NCBI GenBank assembly: GCA_021797265.1
Contig: JAJZZZ010000015.1
Coordinates: 1 to 16,374, forward strand
Direction of reading: 5' to 3'
DNA from: Thermoplasmata archaeon
Lineage (GTDB): Archaea; Thermoplasmatota; Thermoplasmata; Thermoplasmatales; Thermoplasmataceae
Length of the DNA: 16,374 nucleotides
The first letter of the stretch is position 1, and each line of letters begins with the position of its first letter. The position numbers were made by a program, and so were the translations under genes. Below the pieces are notes generated by a model. The model had not been told where the DNA came from, searched no databases, and saw nothing but the letters and a program-made list of their open reading frames with translations. This document shows positions 6,053 through 12,718 of this stretch, piece by piece.

Positions 6053-6767
6053 AGATTTCCTCAGGGGATAAATCTTCAACCCTTTTTTCATAAATATCTG
6101 CAGGCGATTCCCTGTAAAGGGACCCTATTTTTTTCCTTCTGTGGGAGAAAAGTTCCCTGATGACATTCTCCACAGATTTCAATTCAGCCTCAGAATGAAG
6201 ATTAAGTGGCATTAACGTAACTATTGCGGAATCGACTTCAGGAACAGGCGAAAAACAGTTCCTTGGTACCTTCCTCTCGATCTTTGCCTTATACCTCAGC
6301 TGGGTACTTACTGACAGCCTCGAATAGTCCGGAGTTCCTTTTATGGCAACCATCCGCCTGGCAAATTCAGCCTGTACCATTAGAATACATTTACTGAAGG
6401 TGAATCTGTTCAGGGAGAAAAGTATGGGGGAGGAGATGCTGTATGGTATGTTCCCGAAAATTGCATCAATTGACATTCCTCCGATCTTCAGAAAATCCCC
6501 TTTGATCAGCTGCAGCCTATGGCTGGATATCTCGTTACTGAATTTCTCCTCAAGAGCCTGGACGAATCGGTGATCTGGCTCCACAGCAGTAACAATGGCC
6601 CCAGCCTGAAGAAGAAAAGTTGTCAGCGATCCTTCTCCGGGACCTATTTCCAGAATAGATGTATCTTCATGAATATCAAAAAGTGTGGCCTCATACATGG
6701 CCATGTTCCTGTCCTTCAGGAACACCTGGCCGTATTTTCTGTACTTACCAGACTCAAGTGGTCTCAT
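6021..6767 (-). CDS. ksgA: 16S rRNA dimethyladenosine transferase (KsgA/Dim1)
   Basis: SAM-dependent methyltransferase that dimethylates two adjacent adenosines near the 3' end of 16S rRNA during small-subunit maturation. The protein is 248 aa, slightly short for the family. It shows GQVFLKD (13-19, usually GQHFL), SAM motif I LEIGPGEGSLT (39-49), the acidic AVEPDHRF (61-68), GDFLKI (90-95) and the catalytic NIPYSISSPI (106-115). FSPVPEVDSAIVTL (172-185) is the usual end of the catalytic domain. A shortened helical C-terminal domain follows. Its ATG overlaps the DUF655 stop (ATGA, 6764-6767), so translation is probably coupled. It is the last gene of the block. The final 32 bp overlap the SPFH gene, and its C-terminal codons encode the SPFH terminator on the opposite strand. 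Confidence 0.95.
   Translation of the reverse strand: MRPLESGKYRKYGQVFLKDRNMAMYEATLFDIHEDTSILEIGPGEGSLTTFLLQAGAIVTAVEPDHRFVQALEEKFSNEISSHRLQLIKGDFLKIGGMSIDAIFGNIPYSISSPILFSLNRFTFSKCILMVQAEFARRMVAIKGTPDYSRLSVSTQLRYKAKIERKVPRNCFSPVPEVDSAIVTLMPLNLHSEAELKSVENVIRELFSHRRKKIGSLYRESPADIYEKRVEDLSPEEIFNFAASVEMP
6048..6088 (+). terminator. Intrinsic terminator of the SPFH gene, embedded in the ksgA coding sequence
   Basis: GTTGAAGATTT (6048-6058) and AAATCTTCAAC (6070-6080) form an 11-bp perfect inverted repeat with an 11-nt loop. A T6 run follows at 6083-6088. The SPFH stop codon (6050-6052) lies in the left arm. Read on the minus strand, the same bases encode about KsgA residues 230-240 (VEDLSPEEIFN). 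On the minus strand no T-run follows, so the signal is directional. Confidence 0.7.
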
Positions 6768-7312
6768 CTTGCAACGAACAGTTTGTATTTCTCGTTCCTT
6801 TCCTGGAGCTCCTCAACAATCCTGTTGGCAATCATCTTCTGTGGATGATGAACTGTTTTTATCCTTTCTGAAACCTCATCCAGGGATGTGAATGGTTTCT
6901 TCTTCCTCTCCTCAATGACTGACCACATGCTCTTGTTGCCAAATCCGGGAAGAAGTTCAAGAGAATGCATCCTTGTGTTTATGGACTCCGCCTTATTGAA
7001 AAATTCCACGAAAAACGGCTCTCTTTTCCTCACTATGCTCTCCAGTATGAAAGGGAGTTCATTCATTGCTGCATTTGTGAGTTCTGAGTATGGAATACGT
7101 CTCTTCACGGATAGAATTTTATCTCTCTTCTGCTGATCCTTTCCAATGTAAACCCTGTCTCCTATTGCAATGACTGCGTTAGGCTTCGGGATAAGTTCCA
7201 GAAGCTTGAATTCCATTTCGCCTACGGCTAATGCCAGGGATGATTTATGGTAACTTTTATCATTTGCCCTCCCCTGTGGCAAATAATCCAGAATATAGGC
7301 GAATTCTTCCAA
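6764..7312 (-). CDS. DUF655 family RNA-binding protein (OB-fold plus helix-hairpin-helix)
   Basis: Archaeal DUF655 protein of 182 aa, predicted from its family to bind nucleic acid; the precise role is unknown. The N-terminus EEFAYILDYLPQGR is the family hallmark and is followed by an OB-like region (AVIAIGDRVYIG, 46-57). The C-terminal half has a helix-hairpin-helix-like segment, LELLPGFGNKSMWSVIEERK (about 118-137). Translation must begin at a TTG codon (7312-7310): no in-frame ATG precedes the conserved N-terminus. The sequence GAGGTCAGGAC just before TTG supplies a Shine-Dalgarno site at good spacing. It lies 13 bp after rpoF and overlaps ksgA by 4 bp. Linkage with ksgA, rpoF and eL21 is widespread in euryarchaea and suggests a role in ribosome maturation. 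Confidence 0.9.
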   Translation of the reverse strand: MEEFAYILDYLPQGRANDKSYHKSSLALAVGEMEFKLLELIPKPNAVIAIGDRVYIGKDQQKRDKILSVKRRIPYSELTNAAMNELPFILESIVRKREPFFVEFFNKAESINTRMHSLELLPGFGNKSMWSVIEERKKKPFTSLDEVSERIKTVHHPQKMIANRIVEELQERNEKYKLFVAR

Positions 7313-7325
7313 GTCCTGACCTCAT

Positions 7326-7631
7326 TCAGTCTTCAGAGAAAATGGCAATAAGGTTATTTAACTCTTCCTCACTGAGAAGCACACTGTATGAGGAAAGAAT
7401 GCTGGTAAACTCCTCCTTAGTCTTAGGTGCTATGTCAACGAGCTTTGTTGCAACCTTCTCGTTTAGCTTGAATTTTTTCATAAGTTCTGACTTAACCTTC
7501 TTTGCCTCAGAGCCCTTCATCTTCATCAGATGTTCAACATATGAAAGGTTTTCACCCTCTGTTTCTGTATAATCTGTTTTCTTTGAGAGCAAATCGTAGG
7601 CTTCAGGGATCGAGATGTACCTGGTTTTCAT
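7326..7631 (-). CDS. rpoF: DNA-directed RNA polymerase subunit F (Rpo4, RPB4-like)
   Basis: Rpo4 pairs with Rpo7 to form the RNA polymerase stalk, which aids initiation, elongation and RNA binding. The protein is 101 aa. It shows YISIPEAYDLLSKK (5-18) and the helical HRDC-like C-terminal half with EKVATKLVDIAPKTKEEFTS (about 58-77), both typical of archaeal Rpo4. Its ATG overlaps the eL21 stop by one base (TGATG at 7631), which indicates coupled translation. The DUF655 gene follows after 13 bp. Confidence 0.92.
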   Translation of the reverse strand: MKTRYISIPEAYDLLSKKTDYTETEGENLSYVEHLMKMKGSEAKKVKSELMKKFKLNEKVATKLVDIAPKTKEEFTSILSSYSVLLSEEELNNLIAIFSED

Positions 7632-7930
7632 CAGACACCATCAATCTTCTTAAGGTGAACTGGGCCAGCAAGTATCATTTTCTCCTTTCCTCCAACCTTA
7701 ACCTTAACCATATAACAGGATCCCTGGGATCTTACTACTCTTCCAGTAAGTCCCTGAAAACCGTGGTGGGGCATTCCGGAGTGAACGGATGGCTCTATTG
7801 ATATGGCAGCCAGATCTCCCTCGCTGAATTTCTTTAAGAACTCGTTAACTTTGGGCATTCCCTTTTCGGATGCCCTTTTTGTCATTTTCATCCTGGAGCC
7901 CGCTCTAGGGCCATGTGACATCTTAACCAT
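7631..7930 (-). CDS. rpl21e: Large ribosomal subunit protein eL21 (L21e)
   Basis: Archaeal/eukaryotic-type 50S protein of 99 aa with an SH3-like barrel. Family blocks are SHGPRAGSRMKMTK (5-18), EGDLAAISIEPSVHSGMPHHGFQG (about 37-60) and TGRVVRSQGSCYMVKVKVGGKEK (about 62-84). The ATG at 7930 directly abuts the pus10 stop (7931) with no spacer, and the stop overlaps the rpoF start by one base. Confidence 0.97.
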   Translation of the reverse strand: MVKMSHGPRAGSRMKMTKRASEKGMPKVNEFLKKFSEGDLAAISIEPSVHSGMPHHGFQGLTGRVVRSQGSCYMVKVKVGGKEKMILAGPVHLKKIDGV

Positions 7931-9091
7931 TTATTCACCGTCTCTGTGTATCCAGATCACATCAAGCTCCAGCACCTTAAGCTCCTCACCGTAAAGGCTG
8001 GAAAGACTTGGCTGGGTCCTGCCCCCATCCCCATGTATCAGCTCCTTGATATAAGTGCCTGCCTCTGCCTTTATTGCAAGCACAGCCTCATTCCGTGACA
8101 CACTTTCGGGTTGGCAACTCAGTACCTGTCTCTTCCTGACGAGATCCGACCTGCTACCAGTCACTCTTAATGGTGTCCTCTGATAAATATCTTTTCCAGT
8201 TAAATTTAAGGCTGCGTTGCCCAATCTCTCGCTGTCTATCGGACTGTCGGATAGGACTTTTGCCCTGTAAGATTTGTTAAATGCAGAGCTCTTTATGCGG
8301 ATAACTTCCTTCTTGCTGGAATACCTGAGGCCTGATACTGAAATTGAATCCGAAGTGTTTATGGCTGATTGCAGTTCATCAAGGTTTATTTTCCTCTTCC
8401 GTGGGTCTACGGATTCAATCACGAACTCTCTCCCGTTTCCAAGCATTCTCACATCAACATCCTCTCTGCCTGATCCATGCAGATGGAATTCCTCTCCCAT
8501 GGTGAGGAGGTTCAGACACTTTCCTATCTGTGCCTCCACGGAATCATCCCCCCCGCTTCTGTGTATCCATCTGGTCTGTGGCACTCCTCTTTTCAGCTTC
8601 CTGTAAATTCCAAAAATGTAGAGGGATTTGACCTGAATTTTGAAGGAGGCGTAGGTGAAGTCAAAATTGATTATGATATCTGGGTCGTCAAAAGAAACCT
8701 CTTTCCCCGTCCTATTCTGGAATGCAACCCCAAGTTTCCTGTTCAGTTCCTTCTTGAGCTTTTCAGGTTCAAATTTCAGTTTATCCTTGAGGAAATTCTC
8801 TATATCCTCCTGTTCAGGGGTTAATGAACAGCCTACAAGAAATGTGTCAAATTCCCTTTCCCCGATCTGGGGAATTACCGCATCACACAGATCTTCAATC
8901 CTGTCAAGAATCCCGTGGCAAAGAGCACAAGCTTCGCTATTTCCAGAAGAAATCTGTCCAGCCAGGCCTCTGTCAAATAAAAGTGAGGATGAATATTTTC
9001 CCCTTTCTTCAGTGCTTACGGACGAATCTTTTATTCCGGACAGCCTGGCAAAGCAGTGTTTGCAGAGTATCAGCCGGTCTGTTTCCTGCAT
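7931..9091 (-). CDS. pus10: tRNA pseudouridine synthase Pus10
   Basis: Archaeal Pus10 makes pseudouridine at tRNA positions 54 and 55. The protein is 386 aa. The N-terminal zinc site has Cys10 and Cys13 (CKHC) and Cys55 and Cys58 (CALC), followed by a THUMP-like RNA-binding region (about 70-165). The catalytic domain holds GSGREDVDVRMLGNG (206-220), with Asp211 aligning to the catalytic Asp of the pseudouridine synthase fold. The C-terminal KAEAGTYIKELIHGDGGRTQPS (residues 341-362) is the family signature. The motif I remember as RTPxRVxHRRxDLVR in both archaeal and human Pus10 reads here RTPLRVTGSRSDLVR (305-319), so the HRR core is changed. The spacer after rpoP is 14 nt and contains no purine-rich ribosome binding site. 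eL21 follows immediately. Confidence 0.95.
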   Translation of the reverse strand: MQETDRLILCKHCFARLSGIKDSSVSTEERGKYSSSLLFDRGLAGQISSGNSEACALCHGILDRIEDLCDAVIPQIGEREFDTFLVGCSLTPEQEDIENFLKDKLKFEPEKLKKELNRKLGVAFQNRTGKEVSFDDPDIIINFDFTYASFKIQVKSLYIFGIYRKLKRGVPQTRWIHRSGGDDSVEAQIGKCLNLLTMGEEFHLHGSGREDVDVRMLGNGREFVIESVDPRKRKINLDELQSAINTSDSISVSGLRYSSKKEVIRIKSSAFNKSYRAKVLSDSPIDSERLGNAALNLTGKDIYQRTPLRVTGSRSDLVRKRQVLSCQPESVSRNEAVLAIKAEAGTYIKELIHGDGGRTQPSLSSLYGEELKVLELDVIWIHRDGE

Positions 9092-9105
9092 ATAAATGGA
9101 GGGGG

Positions 9106-9237
9106 TTATCTTGGTATTATGACCTTTTCAATGCTTGGCCTTTCCTTGACAAAGACCCTTGAGCCGCATTCGCACTCAATCTCTGCAGTTCCAAAGGACT
9201 TCTCAAGAGGCCTGGCACATCTTATGCATTTATACAT
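9106..9237 (-). CDS. rpoP: DNA-directed RNA polymerase subunit P (Rpo12, RPB12-like), zinc protein
   Basis: Small zinc-binding RNA polymerase subunit that bridges Rpo3/Rpo10 and Rpo2. The ATG at 9237 gives a 43-aa protein beginning [13 protein letters not shown], and the C-terminal SRVFVKERP block is the family hallmark. Zinc ligands are Cys4 and Cys7 (CxxC) and Cys22 and Cys24. The second pair is CxC (IECECGSR) where the family usually has CxxC. A longer open frame extends upstream to 9345, but it lies inside the eL43 gene and adds unrelated sequence. The start overlaps the eL43 stop by 8 bp (9230-9237), so translation is probably coupled. Confidence 0.92.
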   Translation of the reverse strand: MYKCIRCARPLEKSFGTAEIECECGSRVFVKERPSIEKVIIPR

Positions 9238-9493
9238 CTGTACTCTCGGCCCCCTTGACAAGAGAAGCAACAGAGGTCTCAGGAAGATAAGCTCCACCGG
9301 CGAACTTGTATCCGCAGTGTCTGCATCTCCAGATCCCTGTAGCAACTCTTTTTACCTTGTCCTGCTTGCAAGAAGGACAGGCATATGTTGCAGATTTCTG
9401 CTTGTAAATCTCATTCCATGTCTTTCTGACAGTAACCCCGTACCTGGGGCCAAATCTGCCAGAAGCACCTACCTTTACGGTTCTCTTGGACAT
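9230..9493 (-). CDS. rpl37ae: Large ribosomal subunit protein eL43 (L37Ae), zinc ribbon
   Basis: 50S ribosomal protein of 87 aa. The N-terminal [19 protein letters not shown] (7-25) and the C4 zinc ribbon with CPSC (Cys39, Cys42) and CRHC (Cys57, Cys60), followed by GYKFAGGAY, are diagnostic. It starts 5 bp after the rrp42 stop and overlaps rpoP by 8 bp. The order rrp4-rrp41-rrp42-eL43-rpoP is the conserved euryarchaeal exosome superoperon. Confidence 0.97.
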   Translation of the reverse strand: MSKRTVKVGASGRFGPRYGVTVRKTWNEIYKQKSATYACPSCKQDKVKRVATGIWRCRHCGYKFAGGAYLPETSVASLVKGAESTDV

Positions 9494-9498
9494 CTATA

Positions 9499-10281
9499 TC
9501 ACTTGAAGTATTTCTCCCTGATAGCTTTACCCAGATTGCTGGACATATTAATAGCCTTTCTAATCTCTTCAATGGAAAGTTCTCCAACGTCACCCTTCTG
9601 CATTGCCCTGATATGCCCATCCTCCGTTGTGCTTACAGTTATCCTTGCAGAGGATAGCTGCTCCTCTTCCAGATCTGGATCAGCAACAAGTGTGTCTCCT
9701 ATTTTCACCATTGTCACAGCCACAGGGGTATTCCTGATCGGCAATGGGAAGTCCTTTCCGCCTTCCTTGGAACCAGGGACTATGGTGCTCTTTAAGGCAG
9801 CCAGTACGCCGAGCGTGCACGCATCTATCAGGTTTCCGTCAAAATCAATGACATCTATATCTACAAATACGATCCATACCTTCTTTGCCGGTTCTATTAC
9901 CAGGCTTTCGATATCGATCATCTTGCTTTCCCTTATGCCTCTGTCCACTACCCTGGCTATTTCTATTGAGGTATCATTGGGTGGGCCTGCCTCAAAGGTT
10001 GGAAATGCCATTGGAAGAAGCTCCACATTAGTTGTAAGGACTCCCTGATTTGGAGTGTCTGGAAATGGTTCGCCCGCCTCAACCTTGATTCCAGCCACTA
10101 CCTTGGTCTTTCCAAGGCACACCATGGCAGATCCAGGAGATCTTGGAACGTAGTTGGGTGTTATGGAGATCTCCCTGTATTCATCAGGCTTTCTGCCGTC
10201 TCCACGCTTTCCCTCTTTCAACCTCCTTATAATGAAATCCCTCTTTATTTCAGAGAGTATTCCTGCTTCATCTCTCGGCAT
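9499..10281 (-). CDS. rrp42: Exosome complex subunit Rrp42 (RNase PH-like, non-catalytic)
   Basis: RNase PH-fold subunit that alternates with Rrp41 in the hexameric ring of the archaeal exosome. It is structurally needed, but catalysis is by Rrp41. The protein is 260 aa. It shows the N-terminal KRGDGRKPDEYR (24-35), the core segments GVLTTNVELLPMAFPTFEAG (about 85-104) and VIEPAKKVWIVFVDIDVIDFDGNLIDA, and the C-terminal GHIRAMQKGDVGELSIEE. The ATG overlaps the rrp41 stop by one base at 10281, and eL43 follows after 5 bp. A 330-codon open frame on the opposite strand (9056-10048) is a shadow of this gene and its neighbours. Confidence 0.96.
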   Translation of the reverse strand: MPRDEAGILSEIKRDFIIRRLKEGKRGDGRKPDEYREISITPNYVPRSPGSAMVCLGKTKVVAGIKVEAGEPFPDTPNQGVLTTNVELLPMAFPTFEAGPPNDTSIEIARVVDRGIRESKMIDIESLVIEPAKKVWIVFVDIDVIDFDGNLIDACTLGVLAALKSTIVPGSKEGGKDFPLPIRNTPVAVTMVKIGDTLVADPDLEEEQLSSARITVSTTEDGHIRAMQKGDVGELSIEEIRKAINMSSNLGKAIREKYFK

Positions 10282-11024
10282 TATTCACCACTCCTTTCAA
10301 GGGCTATTGCCTTGTATTTTCCTGCAAGTGCATCTCTTTGGATTTTATGTATCTTCTTTGTGGCCTCAAGTATCATTGAGGTGGCTTTCTCAAACTCATC
10401 CACAGAAAGGTCTCCATCCATCTGGAGAAGTACAACATTTCCACTCTTGGGAAGGACTGCCATTGGAAGATCAGCCTGTCCGAAATTATCCTCTTCTTTG
10501 GAAAGGTCCAGTACGACCTGACCTTCAACCTTGCCTGCAGTGCACCCAACAACCATGTCTTTCATGGGTATTCCAGCTGCAGCAAGTGCAACCGATGATG
10601 CTGTAAGTCCAGCAATCCTTGTGCCTGCATCTGCCTGGAGAACCTCTATATAAACGTCAATTTCCGCCCTCGGAAACTGATTTACCATCACTGCACTGGA
10701 AAGAGCTTCTGAGATAACCTTTGAAATTTCCATGGACCTTCTGTCAGGGCCAGGCCTTTTTCTCTCATCCACAGAAAAGGCAGCCATGTTGTATCTGGCC
10801 TTCACCACAGCTTTGTCAATATCCTGTGTGTGTTTAGGAAAAGCCTCCCTGGGGCCATATACCGCAACAAGTATCTTATTCCCTCCCCATTCAATGTATG
10901 CTGATCCATCTGCCCTTGCAAGCACATCTGTCTCTATTTTCATCGGCCTCAGCTCATCAGCTGAACGTCCATCCAGCCTGAGGCCATCCTCGTTTATGAG
11001 TTTAATATCACTCGTTGTTCCCAA
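10281..11024 (-). CDS. rrp41: Exosome complex catalytic subunit Rrp41 (RNase PH-like)
   Basis: Phosphorolytic 3'-5' exoribonuclease and polyadenylating subunit of the archaeal exosome. The protein is 247 aa. It shows [18 protein letters not shown] (14-31), the RNA/phosphate-binding [11 protein letters not shown] (90-100), [15 protein letters not shown] (128-142), and the acidic catalytic region [18 protein letters not shown] with Asp179 and Asp185, where active Rrp41 enzymes carry their metal-binding aspartates. It is therefore predicted to be active. Its start lies inside the end of rrp4 (17-bp overlap, 11008-11024), and it overlaps rrp42 by one base. Confidence 0.96.
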   Translation of the reverse strand: MGTTSDIKLINEDGLRLDGRSADELRPMKIETDVLARADGSAYIEWGGNKILVAVYGPREAFPKHTQDIDKAVVKARYNMAAFSVDERKRPGPDRRSMEISKVISEALSSAVMVNQFPRAEIDVYIEVLQADAGTRIAGLTASSVALAAAGIPMKDMVVGCTAGKVEGQVVLDLSKEEDNFGQADLPMAVLPKSGNVVLLQMDGDLSVDEFEKATSMILEATKKIHKIQRDALAGKYKAIALERSGE

Positions 11025-11697
11025 CTATTTCACCTTTTTTCTCTTCAAGATATTTCTGCATTCTATCTGTCAGGCCTGTTGTGTGTGCCTCCTCCTCAAC
11101 CATCCTGATAGCAGAAATGGCCACCATGACATTCTCCGGAGCACCATCAATCCATATCAGGCCGTTCTGCCCAACAACTATCCTGGTGTATGTGGCGTCC
11201 TTAATCATGTTCACCATAGATCCGCCTTTTCCGATGATACGGGGAATTTTCGGAGCGGCTATGCTTGTAATGTGCCCCCCTTCCATCTTCCTCAGCCCAA
11301 CGTCCTTAAGTGTGACCCAGCTTTCCCTGATTTCATTTACTGACATTATCTTGGCATAGATGTAGTCACCAACCCCAAGGAACCTCTTCAGGTCTCCAGG
11401 GTTAACTCTCCATGGCGTGTCATTGATGTGAAGAAGAGTGTTATATGCTGAGTTTATGTCTACTACCCACATTGAAGGGCCCACATCTATTACTTTTCCT
11501 ATTACTTTGTCTCCCCGTCTCGGCATATAGATTCCTGAAAAAGGTACCACGTCGAGGAACTGTTCAGATACCTGCACAGTACCAAAATAACAGGACGAAT
11601 ATGTACCGTCGCTGTTTCTGTATGTTCCGTTCCTTGGTTTGGTTCCTTCAGCCTGAACGATGTCGCCGGGAAATACTATCTCTCTTGTTTTAACCAT
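11008..11697 (-). CDS. rrp4: Exosome RNA-binding cap subunit Rrp4 (S1 and KH domains)
   Basis: Cap subunit that recruits RNA to the Rrp41/Rrp42 ring. From ATG 11697 the protein is 229 aa: an N-terminal domain ([11 protein letters not shown]), an S1 domain ([21 protein letters not shown], roughly 60-80, onwards) and a KH domain with the GxxG-type [14 protein letters not shown]. An in-frame codon at 11733 would add 12 unrelated residues (ending AIGEH). I prefer 11697 because GGTGAA (11706-11701) is positioned as a ribosome binding site and homologues begin near [10 protein letters not shown]. The gene is first in the tightly packed run that ends with ksgA, and it is preceded by a 224-nt spacer after SBDS. 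Confidence 0.94.
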   Translation of the reverse strand: MVKTREIVFPGDIVQAEGTKPRNGTYRNSDGTYSSCYFGTVQVSEQFLDVVPFSGIYMPRRGDKVIGKVIDVGPSMWVVDINSAYNTLLHINDTPWRVNPGDLKRFLGVGDYIYAKIMSVNEIRESWVTLKDVGLRKMEGGHITSIAAPKIPRIIGKGGSMVNMIKDATYTRIVVGQNGLIWIDGAPENVMVAISAIRMVEEEAHTTGLTDRMQKYLEEKKGEIVGNNE

Positions 11698-11700
11698 ATG

Positions 11701-11706
11701 TTCACC
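11701..11706 (-). promoter_or_regulatory. Ribosome binding site deciding the rrp4 start
   Basis: Minus-strand GGTGAA lies 3-4 nt before the ATG at 11697 and matches the archaeal anti-Shine-Dalgarno consensus GGTGA. It favours 11697 over the upstream in-frame start at 11733. Confidence 0.5.
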
Positions 11707-11751
11707 GATTGCCTCCCGATGGGAAACCAGCATGGCTTTTCCCTGATTTAC

Positions 11752-11828
11752 TGGGAATAATGCCTGATCAATCTGCGCCTCTCACCGGGAATTCTTCCGC
11801 AGGATATTCACTTTATCTTCCGGGAATA
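11752..11828. repeat. Three spaced GGGAAT-type elements in the rrp4 upstream region
   Basis: TGGGAATA (11752-11759), CGGGAATT (11786-11793) and CGGGAATA (11821-11828) recur at 34-35 bp intervals in the spacer upstream of rrp4. The last overlaps the edge of the best TATA-like sequence in this spacer (about 11825-11835, minus strand). They may be regulator or leader RNA elements, or chance. No tRNA-like or other RNA gene was seen in the spacer 11698-11921. Confidence 0.25.
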
Positions 11829-11835
11829 TTTATTG
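11825..11835 (-). promoter_or_regulatory. Possible TATA region for the rrp4-ksgA transcript
   Basis: On the minus strand AATAAATATT is the most TATA-like stretch between SBDS and rrp4. If used, transcription would start near 11805 and give a leader of roughly 100 nt before the ATG at 11697. Read-through from SBDS is the alternative. Confidence 0.3.
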
Positions 11836-11921
11836 TTGCCTGTACTACATGTCATTTTGTCTTATTATTGATTGCTCTCAGGGAAATATAGAAGTAAAAT
11901 GGCAAATACAAATCAGGATAA

Positions 11922-12617
11922 TTACTGCTTCACTATCCGTATTTCAATGTCATCCTTCCCTTTTCTGCCAAGGGAACTCATTATCTCTCCTGTAAGCCCT
12001 GAAGGGACCTCAAGAAGCCCAATCCAGGCTCCATCCTTGCCCCACTCTTCCCTAACAAGGTATCCCATTCGCACTATGTCACCATAGACCTTGCCATAGG
12101 CATCTCCCGTAAGCTTTACAGCCAGCTTGGTTCTTTCAAATCTTATCGGCAGGATTGGTTTTATTGCCTTGAGTACTGCCTGAATCTGGTCTCCCGCAGA
12201 CTTGAACGGGTCAATGTGTATCTTTGCATCCTCCATAGCCTGGGCTATCCTTGCAGGGGGATGTGGGGCATTGGTTTGAGGATTTATGGATTCCCTTGCA
12301 ATGATCTCTATGATCTGCTTCTTTTTCCTCTCAAGCATCTTATGTCGCTGCTCTGTTGTTAACTGTATCTGACCCTTGCGTACAATCTCTATGGCTATCT
12401 GGGAGACATCTGTTGTCTTGAAAACCTCTTTAAGGGATTCCTCTCCTGCTTTTTCGCCCTTTCTTGCATCCTTGTAGATTTCATCCAGGGCAAGATCTGT
12501 GCTTAGATCTATTTTTCCCTCCCTTATGTGATCGGTTGCATCAGGGTCTACCAGTATCTCGAACCTATGGCCATGTGATTCAAGCTTAGCCACAATGGCA
12601 TCTTCAAGCTGAACCAT
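11922..12617 (-). CDS. Ribosome maturation protein SBDS (Sdo1 homologue)
   Basis: Archaeal Shwachman-Bodian-Diamond syndrome protein. In eukaryotes it works with EFL1 to release the anti-association factor eIF6 from the large subunit; an archaeal role in ribosome maturation is inferred. The protein is 231 aa, the usual length. The N-terminal FYSH-like domain includes FEILVDPDATDHIREGK (19-35) and EIYKDARKGEKAG. The central helical domain has the signature INPQTNAPHPPARI (111-124). The C-terminal ferredoxin-like domain begins near IRFERTKLAVKLTG (157-170). A TATA box 24 bp before the ATG and the absence of a ribosome binding site indicate a leaderless transcript. Linkage to the exosome genes is a known archaeal arrangement. 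Confidence 0.96.
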   Translation of the reverse strand: MVQLEDAIVAKLESHGHRFEILVDPDATDHIREGKIDLSTDLALDEIYKDARKGEKAGEESLKEVFKTTDVSQIAIEIVRKGQIQLTTEQRHKMLERKKKQIIEIIARESINPQTNAPHPPARIAQAMEDAKIHIDPFKSAGDQIQAVLKAIKPILPIRFERTKLAVKLTGDAYGKVYGDIVRMGYLVREEWGKDGAWIGLLEVPSGLTGEIMSSLGRKGKDDIEIRIVKQ

Positions 12618-12637
12618 AAAAGGTCATAATTATGGAG

Positions 12638-12645
12638 TATTTAAA
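12638..12645 (-). promoter_or_regulatory. TATA box for SBDS
   Basis: Minus-strand TTTAAATA is centred about 24 bp upstream of the SBDS ATG at 12617, inside an AT-rich stretch. This fits a leaderless transcript and shows that SBDS can be transcribed independently of psmA. Confidence 0.6.
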
Positions 12646-12686
12646 ATTATAAAAAATTCCTGATCTGGATGACAGGTTTTACGAAG

Positions 12687-12715
12687 AAAAAACTGATTTT
12701 CCTTATTATAAAAAA
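12687..12715 (-). terminator. Oligo-T terminator region after psmA
   Basis: Two T6 runs on the minus strand (12715-12710 and 12692-12687) begin 4 bp after the psmA stop. Archaeal RNA polymerase stops at such oligo-T tracts without needing a hairpin. The SBDS promoter lies just downstream. Confidence 0.45.
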
Positions 12716-12718
12716 TGG

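Noticed and set aside
9238..9345. Upstream extension of rpoP by 36 codons
   Set aside because: It lies inside eL43 in another frame, and the added residues are unlike any RpoP. The conserved protein begins at MYKC (9237).
9056..10048. 330-codon open reading frame on the plus strand opposite rrp42, eL43 and rpoP
   Set aside because: It lies fully antisense to three firmly identified genes, and its translation shows no domain-like pattern. Codon bias of the real genes explains the lack of stops.
11709..11891. Small plus-strand frame in the SBDS-rrp4 spacer and rrp4 5' region
   Set aside because: No ribosome binding site, no TATA at the right distance and no family resemblance. A 15-codon minus-strand frame there was also judged too short to support.
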